From Erythroxylum novogranatense (Eukaryota > Streptophyta > Magnoliopsida > Malpighiales > Erythroxylaceae), in contig CM057226.1 in NCBI GenBank assembly GCA_029891385.1, forward strand, positions 88,854,977 through 88,918,976: a stretch of 64,000 bases of DNA. Direction: 5' to 3'. Within the stretch, counting starts at the first letter, position 1; each line of letters begins with the position of its first letter. The notes under the pieces were generated by a model. That model saw only the letters and a program-made list of their open reading frames with translations. It made no database searches and was not told the origin of the DNA. The position numbers and the translations under genes were made by a program. Below, in pieces: positions 9,598 to 23,700 of the stretch.

Positions 9598-12500
9598 TTG
9601 CTTGATGCTATTAAACAAATTCCTCGTTATGCTAAATTTCTTAAGAAACTCTGTATCTCAAAGAGAAAGTTAAGTGGCAATGAAAAGGTGCGATCGGGTG
9701 AGAATGTTTCTGTTGTGTTTCAAAAGAAGTTACCTCGTAAATGTCCAGATCCAGGTATGTTCACAATCCCTTGTAAAATAGGTAATCTAATAATTGAGAA
9801 AGCCTTGATGGATTTAGGTGCGTCAATTAATGTTATACCTCAATCTATTTATGAATCCTTGAATATGGGGCCTTTGAAAGAAACTGGTGTCATAATCCAA
9901 CTTGCTAATCAATCTAATACCTATCCAAAGGGTGTTCTTGAGGATGTCCTAGTTTAAGTTGATAATATGATTTTTCCTACTGACTTTTATGTTTTGCAGA
10001 TGGGTAATGAAGATTCATCCACTTCAGTCCCAATTTTATTGGGAAGACCATTGAAAACTTCTAGAGAAAAAAAATTAATGTCTATGATGGGTCCTTGACT
10101 ATGGAGTTTGATGGTGATGTGATTAAGTTCAATAGTTATGACGTCATGAAATTTCCCAATGATGATCAATCTTTTGTTTTTATAAGCTTTCTTGATACTT
10201 TAGTGCAAAAAACATTTTGTTTAGATGGACTAGATAAACTATAGACTACAATGTAAAATAGCTTGGATATTTGGGAAGGAAAAACACTAGCCAATTATCT
10301 TACCATTCCTGAAGAGCTGGATACCACTATCCAGATTTTAGAGCAGAGCAAATGCTTGGAGGAACATGTATGTTTTCTGGAACTAACTAGAAATTATTCG
10401 ACGTTGTTGCCATCTCTCATACAGCCACCAAATTTGGAGTTAAAGGCTCTTCCAAGTAACTTGAAATATATGTATTTAGGTGATAACGAAACTCTTCTTG
10501 TTATTATTTCGAGCACACTAACATCTTTGCAGGAAACATAATTATTAGGTATGTTGAAAAATTACAAAGATGCTTTAGGGTGGACTGTGGCAGATTTGAA
10601 AGGGATTAGTCCGTCAATTTGTATGCATCGAATTCTATTGGAAGATGGAGCTAAGGAAATAAGACGACCTCAACGAAGATTGAACCCACCAATGATGGAG
10701 GTAATCAAAAAGGAGATTATGAAGCTCCTCGATGCTGGAATAATCTATCCAATTTCAGACAATAAATGGGTAAGTCCAGTACAAGTGGTTCCTAAGAAAA
10801 TTGAAGTAATCGTAGTGGAGAACACTTCAGGTGAATTGGTGCCCACCCGTGTGCAAAATGGGTGGAGGATTTGTATCGATTACCGGAAGTTAAAATCTTT
10901 TACTTGAAAAGATCATTTTTCACTTCCTTTTATTGACTAGATGCTAGAAAAACTTGCAGGGAAAACTCATTATTGTTGTTTAGATGGTTACTCAGGTTAT
11001 CACCAAATTTCTGTTGCACCAGAGGACCAAGACAAAACGACTTTCACATGTCCTTTTGGCACCTTTGCGTATCAAAGAATGCCTTTTGGACTATGTAATG
11101 CACCTGCTACGTTTCAAAGATGTATGGTAAGTATTTTTCCTGATTATTTGGATGACTGCATTGAATTTTTTATGGACGACTTTACCATTTATGGTGAGAC
11201 TTTTGATACTTGCTTGATTAACCTTGAGAAAATTTTGAAACGTTGCATTGAAAATAATTTGATTCTGAATTATGAAAAATCTCATTTTATGGTTGATCAA
11301 GGGATAATCTTAGGCCATGTAGTGTCTTTTAAGGGAATTGAGGTTGATAAGGCTAAGATATAAATCATTAAATCTCTTCCTTACCCCATAAGTGTACGGG
11401 AAGTTAATTCTTTTCTTGGACATGCAGGTTTCTATTAACGCTTTATCAAAGATTTTTCGAAGACCACTCAACCCTTATGTAAGTTACTTCAAAAAGATGT
11501 GGAGTTCAAGTTTGACTAAGCATGTAGGAAAGCATTTGATGAATTAAAAGAGAAGCTAATTTTGACTCCAATAATCTAGTCCCCAGATTGGAGTCTTCCA
11601 TTTGAGATAATGTGTGATGCAAGCGACTATGCGTTAGGCATTGTTCTTAGACAAAGGATGAATAGAGCGCCGCATGTGATTTACTATGCTTCGATGATGC
11701 TAAACGATGCCCAGAAAAACTATTCAATAACAAAAAAAGAATTATTGGCAGTTGTTTTTGGGCTAGAGAAGTTTCGTTTATATCTATTGGGCACACATGT
11801 CATAGTTTATTCAGATCATGTTGCTTTAAAGTATTTGTTTTCCAAAAAGGAAGCAAAGCCATGTCTTATTTGTTGAATTCTACTATTGTAAGAATTTGAT
11901 GTGGAGATACGGGACAAAAAGGAAACTGAAAATCTAGTTGCAGATCACCTTAGTCGTATCCGCCTAGACACAAATTCATACAACCTGAAAGATGAATTTT
12001 TAGATGAACATTTATTCACCACACAACAGGTAACACCTTGGTATGCTGACATAGTCAATTTTATGATTACCAAGTCTTTACCTAGTACTTTATCATGAGC
12101 TGAAAAAGATAAAATTAAAAGAGAGGCTAAATATTATGCATGGGATGAGCCACATCTGTGGAAATATTATTCTGATCAAATTATTTGGCGATGTGTATCT
12201 GATGATGAGATCCCTTCTATATTGAATTTTTGACATTCTTTTGCATGTGGTGGACACTTTAGTCCTAAAAGGATAGCTCGTAAGGTGCTTGAATGTGGTT
12301 TGTTTTGGCCTAAACTGTTTTATGATGCTTATATATTTTGCAAGTCTTGTGATTGATGTCAAAGAACAGGTGGTTGAGGACTAAAAGACCAAATGCTGCT
12401 CACGAATATCCTAGTATGTGAAATTTTTTATGTATGGGGAATAGATTTTATGGGCCTTTTTCCTTCAGCTTTTAGTAAGACATATATTCTCGTTGCTATG

Positions 12501-12854
12501 GTTTATGTTTTGAAATGGGTCAAATATAAGGCTACTCATACTGATAATGGTAAAGTTGTTGTTGATTTTGTTAAATCTCATATTTTTGTCAGGTTTGGAG
12601 TGCCTAAACCAATAATCAGTGGCCACGAGACTCATTTTTGTGATCTAATTGTTGAGGTTTCACTGAAGAAATATGGTGTTTTGCATCGAACTTCAATAGC
12701 ATACCATCCCCAGACAAGTGGACAAGTTAAAGTTTCTAACAAGGAAATCAAATCAATTTTGGAAAAAGTGGTTAATCCTAACAGGAAGGATTGGAGTTTG
12801 CACTTAGACGACGCACTATGGGCATATAGGACAGCATATAAAACTCCTATTGGT
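9598..12854 (+). pseudogene. Athila-type pol: protease, RT, RNase H, integrase (5' part)
   Basis: Domains in order are as follows. Protease carries the DLGAS active-site motif (about 9812-9826) and ILLGRP. Reverse transcriptase runs 10640-11360 (RRLNPPMMEV, VSPVQVVPKK, LDGYSGYHQI, MPFGLCNAPATFQR, and FMDD at the catalytic site). RNase H is at 11590-11870 (CDASDYALG, YSDHVALKYL). The integrase core is at 12230-12850 (CGGHFSPKRIARK, GIDFMG, SIAYHPQTSGQ, WAYRTAYKTPIG). Several stops and frame changes break it (for example near 9955, 10540, 10905, 11362, 11876 and 12100). The reading is cut at 12854 by the copia insertion and resumes at 27936. Motif wording and gag type place it in the Athila lineage of Ty3 elements. 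Confidence 0.9.
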
Positions 12855-14778
12855 TGTTGGATCGAAAAATGAAAGCATGTTATATTTGGAGAACTAGTTG
12901 ATTTCAAAACTTTTTAAAAATCATATTTGCAGTGGAAGCAACATATCCAAATCATCATGCCAATCCATACATGATATGGTATAAGGATAATAATAAAAAT
13001 AAACAAGATGAAGAGTATTACCTACTCCTTTGCTACAACTTTAATTCCTTGCTGCGTTAGCCTCTCCTTCTTCTTGTATCCAAAACCTTTGCTTTTGAAT
13101 CTTTTCCGTTAGTAATCTATCTTCTCCTTATTGTTGTATCCCCAACCAATTTGATTTACCTCTTGTTCTTCTAGGACAATTTGGTTAACAAAATCCTTTG
13201 GTGGTAAAGGAAAAGAAATGTTTGGAGGAGATTTTTCTTAAAAGAAAATGAACCAAATATGAGACTCTTCTCTTGCTAATTTCGACTCACCCATGCATGA
13301 AAGGAGGCAGAGAGTCAAACCATGCAAGAACTCTTTCTTACACACTCAATTTCAGTTATGCATAGTATGGAAGAAGAGAATAGCATCCAATGGATTACTT
13401 CTTTCATTAATCAATCATAAAGTATCCAATAAATGAGACTCTTCTCATTTATCTTTAAGGTGGCTATATGAAAAGACTATTAACCTATACATGACCTACC
13501 AATTTTGATTTTGGAAGATGGAAGAAGGAAGATGGTCCATCCAATGCACATCTTTCTTCTTTAATCCAATGAATGCTAATAGGTTATATGCTAACATTAA
13601 AAGATAACCATTAAACCATTTAATCGTAAGTTCATAACTTCATTTAATGATGATAAACCATAATAAAGACCATCTTTATTTAGCATTTGAATGTTAAATG
13701 TGCAGCTGCACATTCAACCCTAATAAACCGAAAATGCTACTCCTTTCTTTAAAAAATTTGTTTAAATATAATTAATCAAATCAATTACATTAAACCAAAG
13801 TCTAGCTCATTTCTAAATGTACATTTGGGTTTCTAATTAACCATTAATTAAAGCAATCCCAACATTCAATTATGGGCTTCTAAAACCTCCATTTATATTT
13901 CTTACTTAGCTTGATAACCTTCCTTGAAGCCAAGTGTGGAATCTTATTGGACTTTGATAATTCAAGCTCCAATAAGCCAAGAATTAACTTAATCTCATTA
14001 GAATTAATTCTAACTTATTAACTAAATGTCATTCCACTAAAGACAATTAGTTGAACTCTTGAATTATTAAATATTATGAGAACACATATTTCATGTCCAA
14101 CTACAAACCCTATTTAGAACCTTATTATAGCCATTCGTACAACAAAGGGTAAAATTACCGTTTTGCCCTTATGTTGGTTTTTCCTTCTAGATCTCCTGTT
14201 TTACTTTATATGGTGATTAACACACAAGATCTCATCTTGGTGTTAAGACTCAATGGATAGCTAATCCATCAAACTACTGGCACCAGTTTAATCACCAAAT
14301 CTCCTTAAAATATCTAGAAATGATGACATCACTATAAACTCTTTATTTGAGTTAATATGATACATGTTTCAATTAATAATTCCAACATGCAGACACTAGA
14401 TTAATACTTTGTAAAAATTCATTCCGAACATATCAAGAATTATAATAAAACACATACGAGTTTACCACTCATCAAGATTATGGTTCATAATAAGCGAATG
14501 CTTAAGTTGTATGTTTCAAGATTAAAGTAACGACCCACTTTATTCTTGAAAACATACTTGATTCCAGATTTATTTAATAGTTTCATTATCGATAGTTAAC
14601 TACTATCATGATATGAACTTCATCATTCCCTTTAAGTAAACTCCTTTACTTATATGGAGATAAATCGTAACACTACAGTCTAAACCATAATCAAGCGACC
14701 AACTTGATTACTCAATTGTGAATCAATTAATTTAGATTCTTATAATATACATGTTTCCCATACATCTCTATGCATATA
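12855..14778 (-). mobile_element. 3' LTR (inverted) of copia element B, partial
   Basis: Read on the + strand it begins TGTTGGATCGAAAAATGAAAGC. It is the reverse complement of the LTR at 24224-26327 over its last 1.9 kb; the GATATGG/CCATATC, ATTATGAACC and GATAGT blocks are all found inverted. The LTR start side is missing because a different LTR begins at 14779. No ORF of note. Confidence 0.85.
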
Positions 14779-16895
14779 TGTTGGACCCCAAATTATTTTT
14801 TTTAAGCATGATTTAATTTTATTTTGAGGTCTTATTAGATTAATTATTTTGGAGTAATTAGCATGTCAATGTTAGGAGGAATTATTGTTTGAATTGATGG
14901 AATTAATGTGTAAATGTAGTAAGAATGCATGAGGGGTAATTTTGGTAGATCACTTAATCCTTTAAGTTATAAGGCATAAGTGGAAGGGCATAAGGGCCAT
15001 TTTACAAGCTTAAGGGTGTGAATTAGAAGAAGAAGTGACTTTGTCTTGTATGAGAGAGAGCATCGTGGGAATAAAGAAAAGAAGGGAGAAAACTTAGGGT
15101 TTTTGAAGATCTTAGATAATTTGAAGAATTTGAAGCTTCTTCAAGTAAGTATAAGCATTAATTAGATGAATAAAAAACTTAAGGTTTTTGAAGATCTTGG
15201 AGAATTTGAAGAATTTGAAGCTTCTCCAAGTAAGTATAAGCATTAATTAGATGAATGAACCTTATTTAGTGATAATTAGGAGTGAAAAATGGGGTTGAAT
15301 ATGTGTAAGGAGTTGTTAATGAATGGTGTGCGAAAGTGTTATGATCTTCTAGGATTTTTTATTTTTATTGTGTTTGTGATTGATTTTGGGTTGGAATAAG
15401 TTTAGAAATGAAGTAGGAATGATGATTTAGAGTTAAGTTGAGTTATATTTGAAAGATGGAAAGTTTATAGTTGAAGAATGTGAAAAAATAGGTTTTTGGG
15501 AGGATTTTGGCCTCGCACGTCGCGGCCTGCTCTTGCGCACGTCTCACGCGGCGCGCGCCAGCATCCTTGCCACGACGAGGACCATTTTTCCTGCACAGAC
15601 ATCCTTCGGTATTTTGGGCATAACTTTTGCTGTATATGTCCAAATGAGGTGAGTTTTGATTCGTTTTAAACTAGAGACATAGGGATACAAGTTTAATAAA
15701 GTAAGTAAGTTTGAATCAGTCTCTAAAGATCTCAAATTTTGGATGGAAGTTGAGTATAGATTATAGTTGCAGCATCAGGTTAGTCCCAACATGTTTGGGG
15801 TATAACTTCCATGTTCTGAACCAAATGGAATGAGTTTGGTGTCATTAGAAACTTAAGACAATGAAGAACATTTTTATAGAAGGAAGTGTTACCAAATTTC
15901 TTCATTTATCTGATCATAACGATCATAGAAAAGTTGACCCGAAAGTCTAGTTTTGAAAGGGTTATAGGTCAATTTTAGCACTTTTGATTTTCAAAGCTTT
16001 ATGAATTTCCTTTGAATGTTGTTTGAATGAGAACTTAGTTTGTTATACGAAACCAAGTGGACCTAATCCAATCGCAATAGGAAGGACAACATTGAACTTG
16101 GATTATCAAGCGATATTTGGTGGGTAATATATTTATAATTGTTGTGTATGGGCAAATTGTCTTGCTTGCTTGCATGTATGTGACATTGCTTGTTTTGAAT
16201 TATGGAATTTGTTGAAAATGCATTATGATTGTGATCATGTATTGCCTTGAAAAATATCATGGCATTTTGTATGAATGACTAAATGAGGAAGCATGATGAG
16301 CATGAAAAGTATGAAATCATTTGATAAAATGATTTGAGCATGAAATGAATATGTGCTTTGTTTGTGCAAGAGAGGAACGTTTCATTAGTCACGTGCACGT
16401 CGACGTATAGCCTTCTCCCCGCTGCCCACTTAAGGCCATGAGATCTTAAGAAATCGGACTCGTTTTGTTCACGGTATAAACTTCGGTTTATCCGTTTTGT
16501 TTCACAGAACTCTCGATCCATTTGTTGTGCATTTCATTATTGATTTGTTAGGCCTGATGCATAATTAATTGTTATGTTGTGATGAAGAAATTACATGACA
16601 TATTCTTTTTTATGACATTTTGGTAGCTATACGATTGTGAGTAAATTGTTAAGTATTGAATTGCTACATATTTATGTATATATATGCTTAAGTGTGTGGC
16701 TCGTTGCCAATGGCTATAAATGTATAAGCCACTGAGCTTCGCAATTCACCCCATTACCTCCCACTCCTCAGGTGTAGAACGAGAAGATCGTTGATCCTTG
16801 CAAGGCATCGGAAACTCCAAGATAGTTAGAAGCTTTTGTACTAAGTTAGTGATTTTGGTTAGCTTTTCAAGCCTATCAACATTGAGCATCCTTAT
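14779..16895 (+). mobile_element. Ty3 chromovirus-type LTR, left part
   Basis: Starts TGTTGGACCCCAAATT, a typical LTR start, directly at the break in the copia B LTR. The end part holds ACTGAGCTTCGCAATTCACC, TACCTCCCACTCCTCAGGTG and GAACGAGAAGATCGTTGATC, an arrangement I associate with Tekay/Del-like LTRs. It is interrupted at 16896 by a solo LTR and continues at 20718-20787, where it stops abruptly against copia gag. So it is a truncated LTR, not a complete element. No coding sequence was seen. The short ORFs around 15443-15735 and 16063-16521 lack domains. Confidence 0.6.
15091..15258 (+). repeat. 85-bp tandem duplication
   Basis: AACTTAGGGTTTTTGAAGAT...AATTAGATGAAT is repeated immediately as AACTTAAGGTTTTTGAAGAT..., with very few differences. 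The duplicated unit includes TTTGAAGAATTTGAAGCTTC and ends TAAGCATTAATTAGATGAAT. It lies in the presumed R/U5 side of the LTR. Confidence 0.85.
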
Positions 16896-17596
16896 TGTAA
16901 CACCCCACTCTCGAGTGACCCGAACCCGACATCGATGTTGATATCCGAGTCCGTGCCCCGCGAGGGTGGCGTGCTACATCACTCAGTCCAAAAACTCATT
17001 GTAACTATTTTTTTATTAACGTAACACCCGCATATACACATGATAACATATGCGGAAGACAATTATAACCAATTCAATGGCCTTGGGGCCCTTTTCATAA
17101 ATACAATTAATTCCAGTCTGTTGACTTTACAAATAAAAATACACTAATGCAGACGCAAACTGATCCCGACCTCTATCTTTTACTTGCTTACAGTACTCCC
17201 GTGTCAAACGGGGTATTCTTCAAGACCTGAAAAATAGATGCAAATTTTGGGTGAGTTTTGCGAACTCAGTGAGAAACCATCATCGATGGTTCACCCAATT
17301 CATGCATTACGCGAATAGCGTACAAATTATCACAATTGCACATTCAGAATATCATATGACAATTTACAGATTTTCACAACAACATAATCAGAAAGAATTC
17401 AAAGCGGTATCACAAAAATGCAAGGCATATTGCCTCTTTCCCAATACAAAAGTCAATTTAATGCATACTTACTCAAATACATGACATTTTTCATTTTATT
17501 TCAGTGATTCAGTGCTTTTCCCAATTCACGGTACAATCAAATACATGCATAACATTTTTCTGTTTCTTCCCATTTAGATTATGTGTTGTGACTGAG

Positions 17597-17830
17597 CGCC
17601 TGTACTGTCCCAATCCGGGCGCATTAATCAGTGAGCCTATAGCTCTGAACTGTCCCTTTCGGGCTCATTAAGCATTGAGCATAAAGCTCTGAACTGTCCC
17701 TTTCGGGCTCATTAAGCATTGAGCATAAAGCTCTGAACTGTCCCTTTCGGGCTCATTAAGCATTGAGCATAAAGCTCTGAACTATCCCTTTTGGGCTCAT
17801 TAAACGTTGAGCATATAGCTCTCGGTGGCA
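17597..17830. repeat. 44-bp tandem repeat, about 4.5 copies
   Basis: The unit is GCATTGAGCATAAAGCTCTG followed by AACTGTCCCTTTCGGGCTCA and TTAA. AGCTCT recurs at 17641, 17685, 17729, 17773 and 17817, an exact 44-bp step. Outer copies are diverged (CCCAATCCGGGCGCATTAA, CCCTTTTGGGCTC). Confidence 0.95.
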
Positions 17831-17999
17831 GCTCCAGTCACAACTGTTATCAATTAATCATGTATAGAATTCATTTATTACAATTCTACCACATCACATT
17901 GAAAGTTAAAAACCAATTTATCGAACAAACAAGTAACACTTCAATATCAATTTCCCATTCCCTCGGATCTTTGGTCCGAGATCTCAAACGTAATCATTC

Positions 18000-20712
18000 A
18001 CAAACAATTACACACAAGTAGCACTTCGATAACAAGTTCCCAATACTTCGGACACCTATGGTCCGAAATTAATCAAAAGCAAACACACATAATCCCTCCA
18101 TTATCTCCACATGGCATAACCACATAATTTTCATCACATGTAGATTGAGGAACCAACTAGGTTACTCACTTATTACTTCCGAGCTAATGCCGGAAAGACT
18201 CTGCCACGTCGGTGGAACAACGCTCCAATTGGGCCTCTATAAGAAGCAGAGAATAAAACGATCACTAATGATCCAATCAGAATCAGTTAATGATGCACAT
18301 GTAGGTGTATAATGAATGTTCATGAATTCCCGGCCCTATTCCATTTTTTTCACCATAAAAATCCGTCTAAAAATTAGAAAGCTAATGGCGCTGACGACGC
18401 GCAATTTGGACCTTTATAGGCCCCCAATTAAATAAAACAGTGATTAAACAGACATTTACCCGGACTCACGTCAATTTTCCGTCCAAAAATTCCCAATCTC
18501 TCAGAAAATGAAATTAAATATTCCATGAATCCGATGCCTCAAGAATCAGGTCAATCGGACGTCGGACGGAAAAGTTATTCACGAAAGAAATTCAAAATCC
18601 AAATAAAATAATTAATATATATATATATCCTTATTTCCTTCTCTTGTTCCTATTGTCAAACCGAAAGTCAAACACCTGTAACTCCTTGCACACAATTCAG
18701 AACATTACAAACCATATCTCGTTGGAAAGATCATGAAAAACTCTACAAGTTTCAAGAAGACCATAAAAATCAATTCCACCCCTAAGGGTGTCAAAAATCT
18801 AATCAAAGATGCTGCCTAGTCCATACCTCTTAAAAGCAGTAAGCGAAGACATGGTAAATTTAGTAACTCTCATTATGTTCAGTCAAAAATTGCACAATAA
18901 ATATGCTCATCAAGAACACAATGTTATCTATAACTTTCATGAACAACTCAAAGTCCAATTCCATTGTTAACTAGGTCAAATAATTCAATCATAAGTCCCA
19001 ATTCTGTTATCTAAAAATAGCATGCTATATACCATTTTCAAGATAATCACTTCTTATACAATTTTTCAGAGATCACTCAAACCAATTCAATTCACATAAA
19101 TTGCTAAAATTACTTCTAATCAGGATGTTCACAAAACCTACACTGATGGCTAGGTTACACCAATTGCTCAAAATCAGTCAATATTTCACAATGTATATCT
19201 CCCAATATACAGATTGAAAAATTACAAGATCAGTGGCAATGGAAATCTAACAATGTAGGCTTCAACTCTCATGAAGACCATTTTTCCTAATTCCATATCA
19301 ATTAATTTAGAAAAATTAGCAAAACTCTAGGTTCTATGTCTCGGTTACTGTTCACAGTAACCCCAGCAGTAACTTTCCATGCTCCAATTCACCCTCTTAA
19401 AACTGAAATTGGACAACACCTATTTCACACAAAAATGTAGCCAACAAACCAAAGTTTTAGTGGGCACAAACCTTGCCTCAATTGCATAACCACACAATGA
19501 GTTATACTCAAATCAGTATGGTAGGTCAAACTCACAATTTCAGTTTTACTTCCCAACTTCACTTCCTATCATGCCAATTCAATTCCTACTACTATAAGCA
19601 TCTCAATTAGACACAAAATCAATCCCTACATCATTCATAAATTCACTAGGCATACCTACCAAAAATTGGCAGCACTTACCTCATCAATATTATGCAAGAA
19701 TAATCATACATATTCAATTAAAATCAAGCTAAAACCACTCATTCATACTACTTCATCAATTCTTACTTCAACCTAACCTTATACCCATCATTTCCACCTA
19801 TAAGTTTCATTAAATTCAAGCATCCATAATCATAATAAATACACCATAACTCCCATTCAATGTTTCTAACTATCATGGCATTAAATTCATAATCAAAGCA
19901 TAAGTAAAGCTTAACTTAAGAACTTATCTAATCAAGCCTTTTTCTACCTTCAACTCATTACTTACTACTCCAACTTCCCACTTTCTAAACCTCACACAAG
20001 GAGTTTATTATCATGAAAAGAAAGTGGTTTTGATTGCATGAAGAAAAGCCTTTAAGTTTGGAGGAAGGTGAAGAAAGAAACGAAATTTGGATGGTGAGAG
20101 TATAGAAATGGAGAGATGCTACGGTTATGAGTTTTTACAACAAGAAACTCACTCTTTTCATGTAATTTATTAGGCAAAACGATAGGAACAAGTTAGAGCA
20201 TTAAATGAAGCTTTTTGGTGGCCAAATGTGATTGGTCAAAGCTTTTTTAAGAAAAGTCAACTTATTCATTCTTTAATCCAGATCAAAAACTAACCTCAAT
20301 CAACTCAAATGACCCTAATTTCAATTCCAAAATAATATCCCCAATATTACAGTGCCATTGGGTAGAAACTTTCGCTACCGAAAATCGACCGGTTCGCCAA
20401 TTGGCGATTTTTCCAGTCCGGGAATTTTCTCCGGAAAAATCCAGAAAAATTCCTAAAAATCCCTTAAAATAGAAAACAATTTATGGCGCACTCAGAATAA
20501 TTTTTTAAACCCATTAATCACGTTAATCCCAACAAAATCGTCTTAGGCACGCAACCCGGGAATATCATGTATGCATGTACAGTAATTTTATGTGCACAAA
20601 TGTGACTGTGGACCGATCCTATTATGCATGAACAGTCCTATGCACTCCAAATCTATTCCATCCTATGTCAAATTTACTATTTTACCCTTCCAATTGAGGG
20701 TGGGATGTTACA
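18000..20712. other. Remainder of solo LTR, non-coding
   Basis: AT-rich sequence with no ORF above background. A TA-dinucleotide run sits at about 18612-18627, and CGGACGTCGGACGGAAAAGT near 18548 resembles TCGGATGTCGGACGAAAAAG in the solo LTR at 33963-38383. That suggests the two LTRs are related. Confidence 0.5.
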
Positions 20713-20787
20713 CTTATATATTTTGTTTTAAGCTTTGATATGTATTGTGATATGTATTATGATCATCAATTGCTTAAACTCTTCTTT

Positions 20788-23700
20788 TCAGCAGTTTAAG
20801 TTGGACTATGAGCTCAACAGCAAGGATTACACCTTGAGTGAGTTGATGAATACCCTCCAGAGCACGGAGGAAATATTGAATATTAAGGCTCATGGGCCAT
20901 AAGCTAATGTAGCTTCTTCTTCTAAGCCCAAGGGTAAGGGCAAGGAAAAGAAGAAGGGTCCAATAAAAAAGAAGGCCCAAATAGGGGTCAAGGCCAAACC
21001 CATGATAAAGAAGGCCAAAGAGAACATCAAAGGAAAGTGTTTCCTTTGTGATGAGATGGGCCCTGGAAAAGAAGCATCGATCTACTAGAGTCCCTCAAAA
21101 GCAAACAAGGTATGGGCTTCCTAAGTTTGTTAGGAACTAGAAATGTGGCGATTTATCTACTTCTTGGATATTAGATTAGAGTCACTAACCATGTTTGTAA
21201 TTCTTTGCGGGGTTCCAAAGAAGGAAAAGACTTCCTAAAGGCCGTTTCAAGTTAAGATAGCAGATGGTTCCTATGTTTCAGTGAGAATCGGTGGGAGTAG
21301 TTATCTTGGACTTTCCTAGTGGTCATAGGTTATATTTGGAAGATGTTTATTACATGCCAATGATTGTAAGGAACATGATTTACATTTTTTGTCTAATAAA
21401 ATCTGGATATTCCTTATATTTTGAAAAGGTTGTTTCAATATATGAGAATAAGGATTTTATTTGTGAAGCGATAATTAAATAGGGATTGTTTTTATAGAAC
21501 CTATGAAAGGCTCACTAAACACCACGTAATTGATAAAACCAAGACAATCCAATATCTCTAGCATTAATTCAAAGTATCTGTGGCATCTAAGGATGGGTCA
21601 TATCAATCGAAAAGACTTGACAAAGCTAGTAAAGGATGGGATCCTTATGGGCTTGGATAGTGATCCATTACCTACTGTGAATCTTGTATTGAAGGAAAAT
21701 GACAAAAGCCTCATTTCCTTCTAAAGGAAACGATTTGAATCCACATTGGACATGGTACATCTTGATGTGTGTGGGCCCATGAATGTACAAGCTAGAGGAG
21801 GTTATGAATATTTCATAACTTTTATAGATGATTACTCAAGACATGGCTATTTGTATTTGATGCATAAAAAGAGTGAATCTTTTGAAAAGTTCAAAGAATT
21901 CAAAGCTGAAGCTGAGAAGCAACTTGGCAAGCCATTAAAACAGCTTCGATCAGATCGAGGTGGTGAGTATTTATCTGGAGAGTTCCAGCAATATTTGATT
22001 GACAATGGAATTGTTTCCAATTTGTCAGCTCCTCGTACACCTCAACAGAATGGTGTAGCAGAGAGGAGAAATAGAACTCTATTGGAAATGGTAAGATCAA
22101 TGATGTCCTATGCTAGCCTTCCATAATCGTTATGGGGATATGCCATACAAACGACAACATATCTTCTTAACTTTGCTCCATCCAAATCGGTGCCTAAAAC
22201 ACCTAGGGAGTTGTGGACTGACCGAGTGCCTTCATTGAGGCACTTGAGGACTTGGGGCTGTCCAACCCATGTTCTAAAGCCTGAATCCACAAAGATGGAA
22301 CCAAGGTCAGAAGTATGTTTGTTTGTAGGATATCCTACGGGAACTCAAGGGTACTATTTTTACAGTCCTCATGATAGGAAGGTATTTGTGTCGACAAATG
22401 CAAACTTCTTAGAGGAAGAGTTTGTGAGAAATCACAAAGGAAGAAGTGAAGTAGTACTAAAGGAGTTAGCAATTTCATCCAAACCAAGAGTTGTTTTGGA
22501 TATGATGAACAAGATGTCGAAATGGATTCAAGAGTTGAATCGAAGTGCAACTGAACATCAAGATGTGCCTAGGCGTAGTGGGAGGGTTGTGAGACAACCA
22601 GATAGGTATCTGGGTTTAGGAGAAGGCTTAATTGCCATTTCGGACAAGAAGAAACAGATCCGTGCACGTATACACGGGCTATTAATGATGTTGATGCGGG
22701 AAAATGGCTCAAGGCAATGGAATCGGAAATAGATTCTATGTATACTAATGAAATGCAGGTCCTTGTAGATCTACCACCGTGTCTAAAAACCATAGGGTGT
22801 AAATGGATCTACAAAAGGAAAAGGGATCGGATGGAAAGGTAGAGACCTTTAAAGCTAGATTGGTAGCTAAAGGCTATACTCAAAGGAGGGTATAGGCTCA
22901 TGAGGAGACTTTTCTCCGGTTGCCATGCTTAAGTCCATCAGATTCTTTTGGCCATAGCGACCTATTTCGATTATGAAATATGGCAAATGGATGTCAAGAC
23001 CGCATTTCTGAATGGAGATCTTGAGGAGACCATTTATATGGCCCAACCAGAAGGATTCATTGAGTTAGGTAATGAGCATAAGGTTTGTAAGTTGCAAAGG
23101 TCCATTTATGGACTTAAGCAAGCATCTAGGTCTTGGAACATTAGATTTGATAAGGCTATCAAAACCTATGGGTTCATATAAAACCTAGATGAGCCTTGTG
23201 TTTACAAAAGAATACAAGAAGGTAAGGTTACTTTCCTAATCCTGTATGTTGATGACATTCTGCTCATTGGGAATGATGTGAGAATGTTATCTGCGGTTAA
23301 GGGATGGCTGAATGAACAGTTTTCAATGAAGGATTTGGGAGAGGCTACCTATGTTCTAGGGATCAAACTTATAAGGGATCGTAAGAACAAGAAGATAGTT
23401 TTGTCTCAACTAACCTACATTGAGAATATGCTCAATAAGTTCGCCATGCAAGATTCCAAGAGGGGTTTCACTCCTACTAGACATGGAATCAAACTTTCAA
23501 AGATACAAGCACCTAAAACCCAAGAGGAGGTTGAACGCATGCGTAACATTCCATATGCTTGGCGGTTGGTAGTTTGATGTATGCAATCTTGTGCACTAGA
23601 CGGATATCATTACAGATGGGATGGTAGCGATTTCAGTCCAATCCAGAATGGAACATTGGACTGTGGTTAAGTGTATACTTAAGTATCTTCGTGGGACGAA

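Larger units (their letters stand above)
16896..20712. mobile_element. Solo LTR, 3.8 kb, with 5-bp TSD
   Basis: Ends are TGTAACACCCCAC and GTGGGATGTTACA (inverted terminal similarity). CTTAT flanks both sides (16891-16895 and 20713-20717). There is no PBS, PPT or coding domain, so it is most simply a solo LTR of a large Ty3 element. Internal GAACTCAGTGAG and TCGGATCTTTGGTCCGAGAT motifs recall the other long LTRs here and suggest that it reads on the - strand, but I leave orientation open. It splits the LTR that starts at 14779. Confidence 0.8.

Noticed and set aside
15443..15735. Three ORFs of 63-67 residues in a GC-richer patch of the chromovirus-type LTR
   Set aside because: Overlapping on both strands, no domain, inside LTR sequence.
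17640..17830. Possible CRISPR-like array from regular 44-bp spacing
   Set aside because: Repeats are directly tandem with no unique spacers, and the context is a plant LTR.
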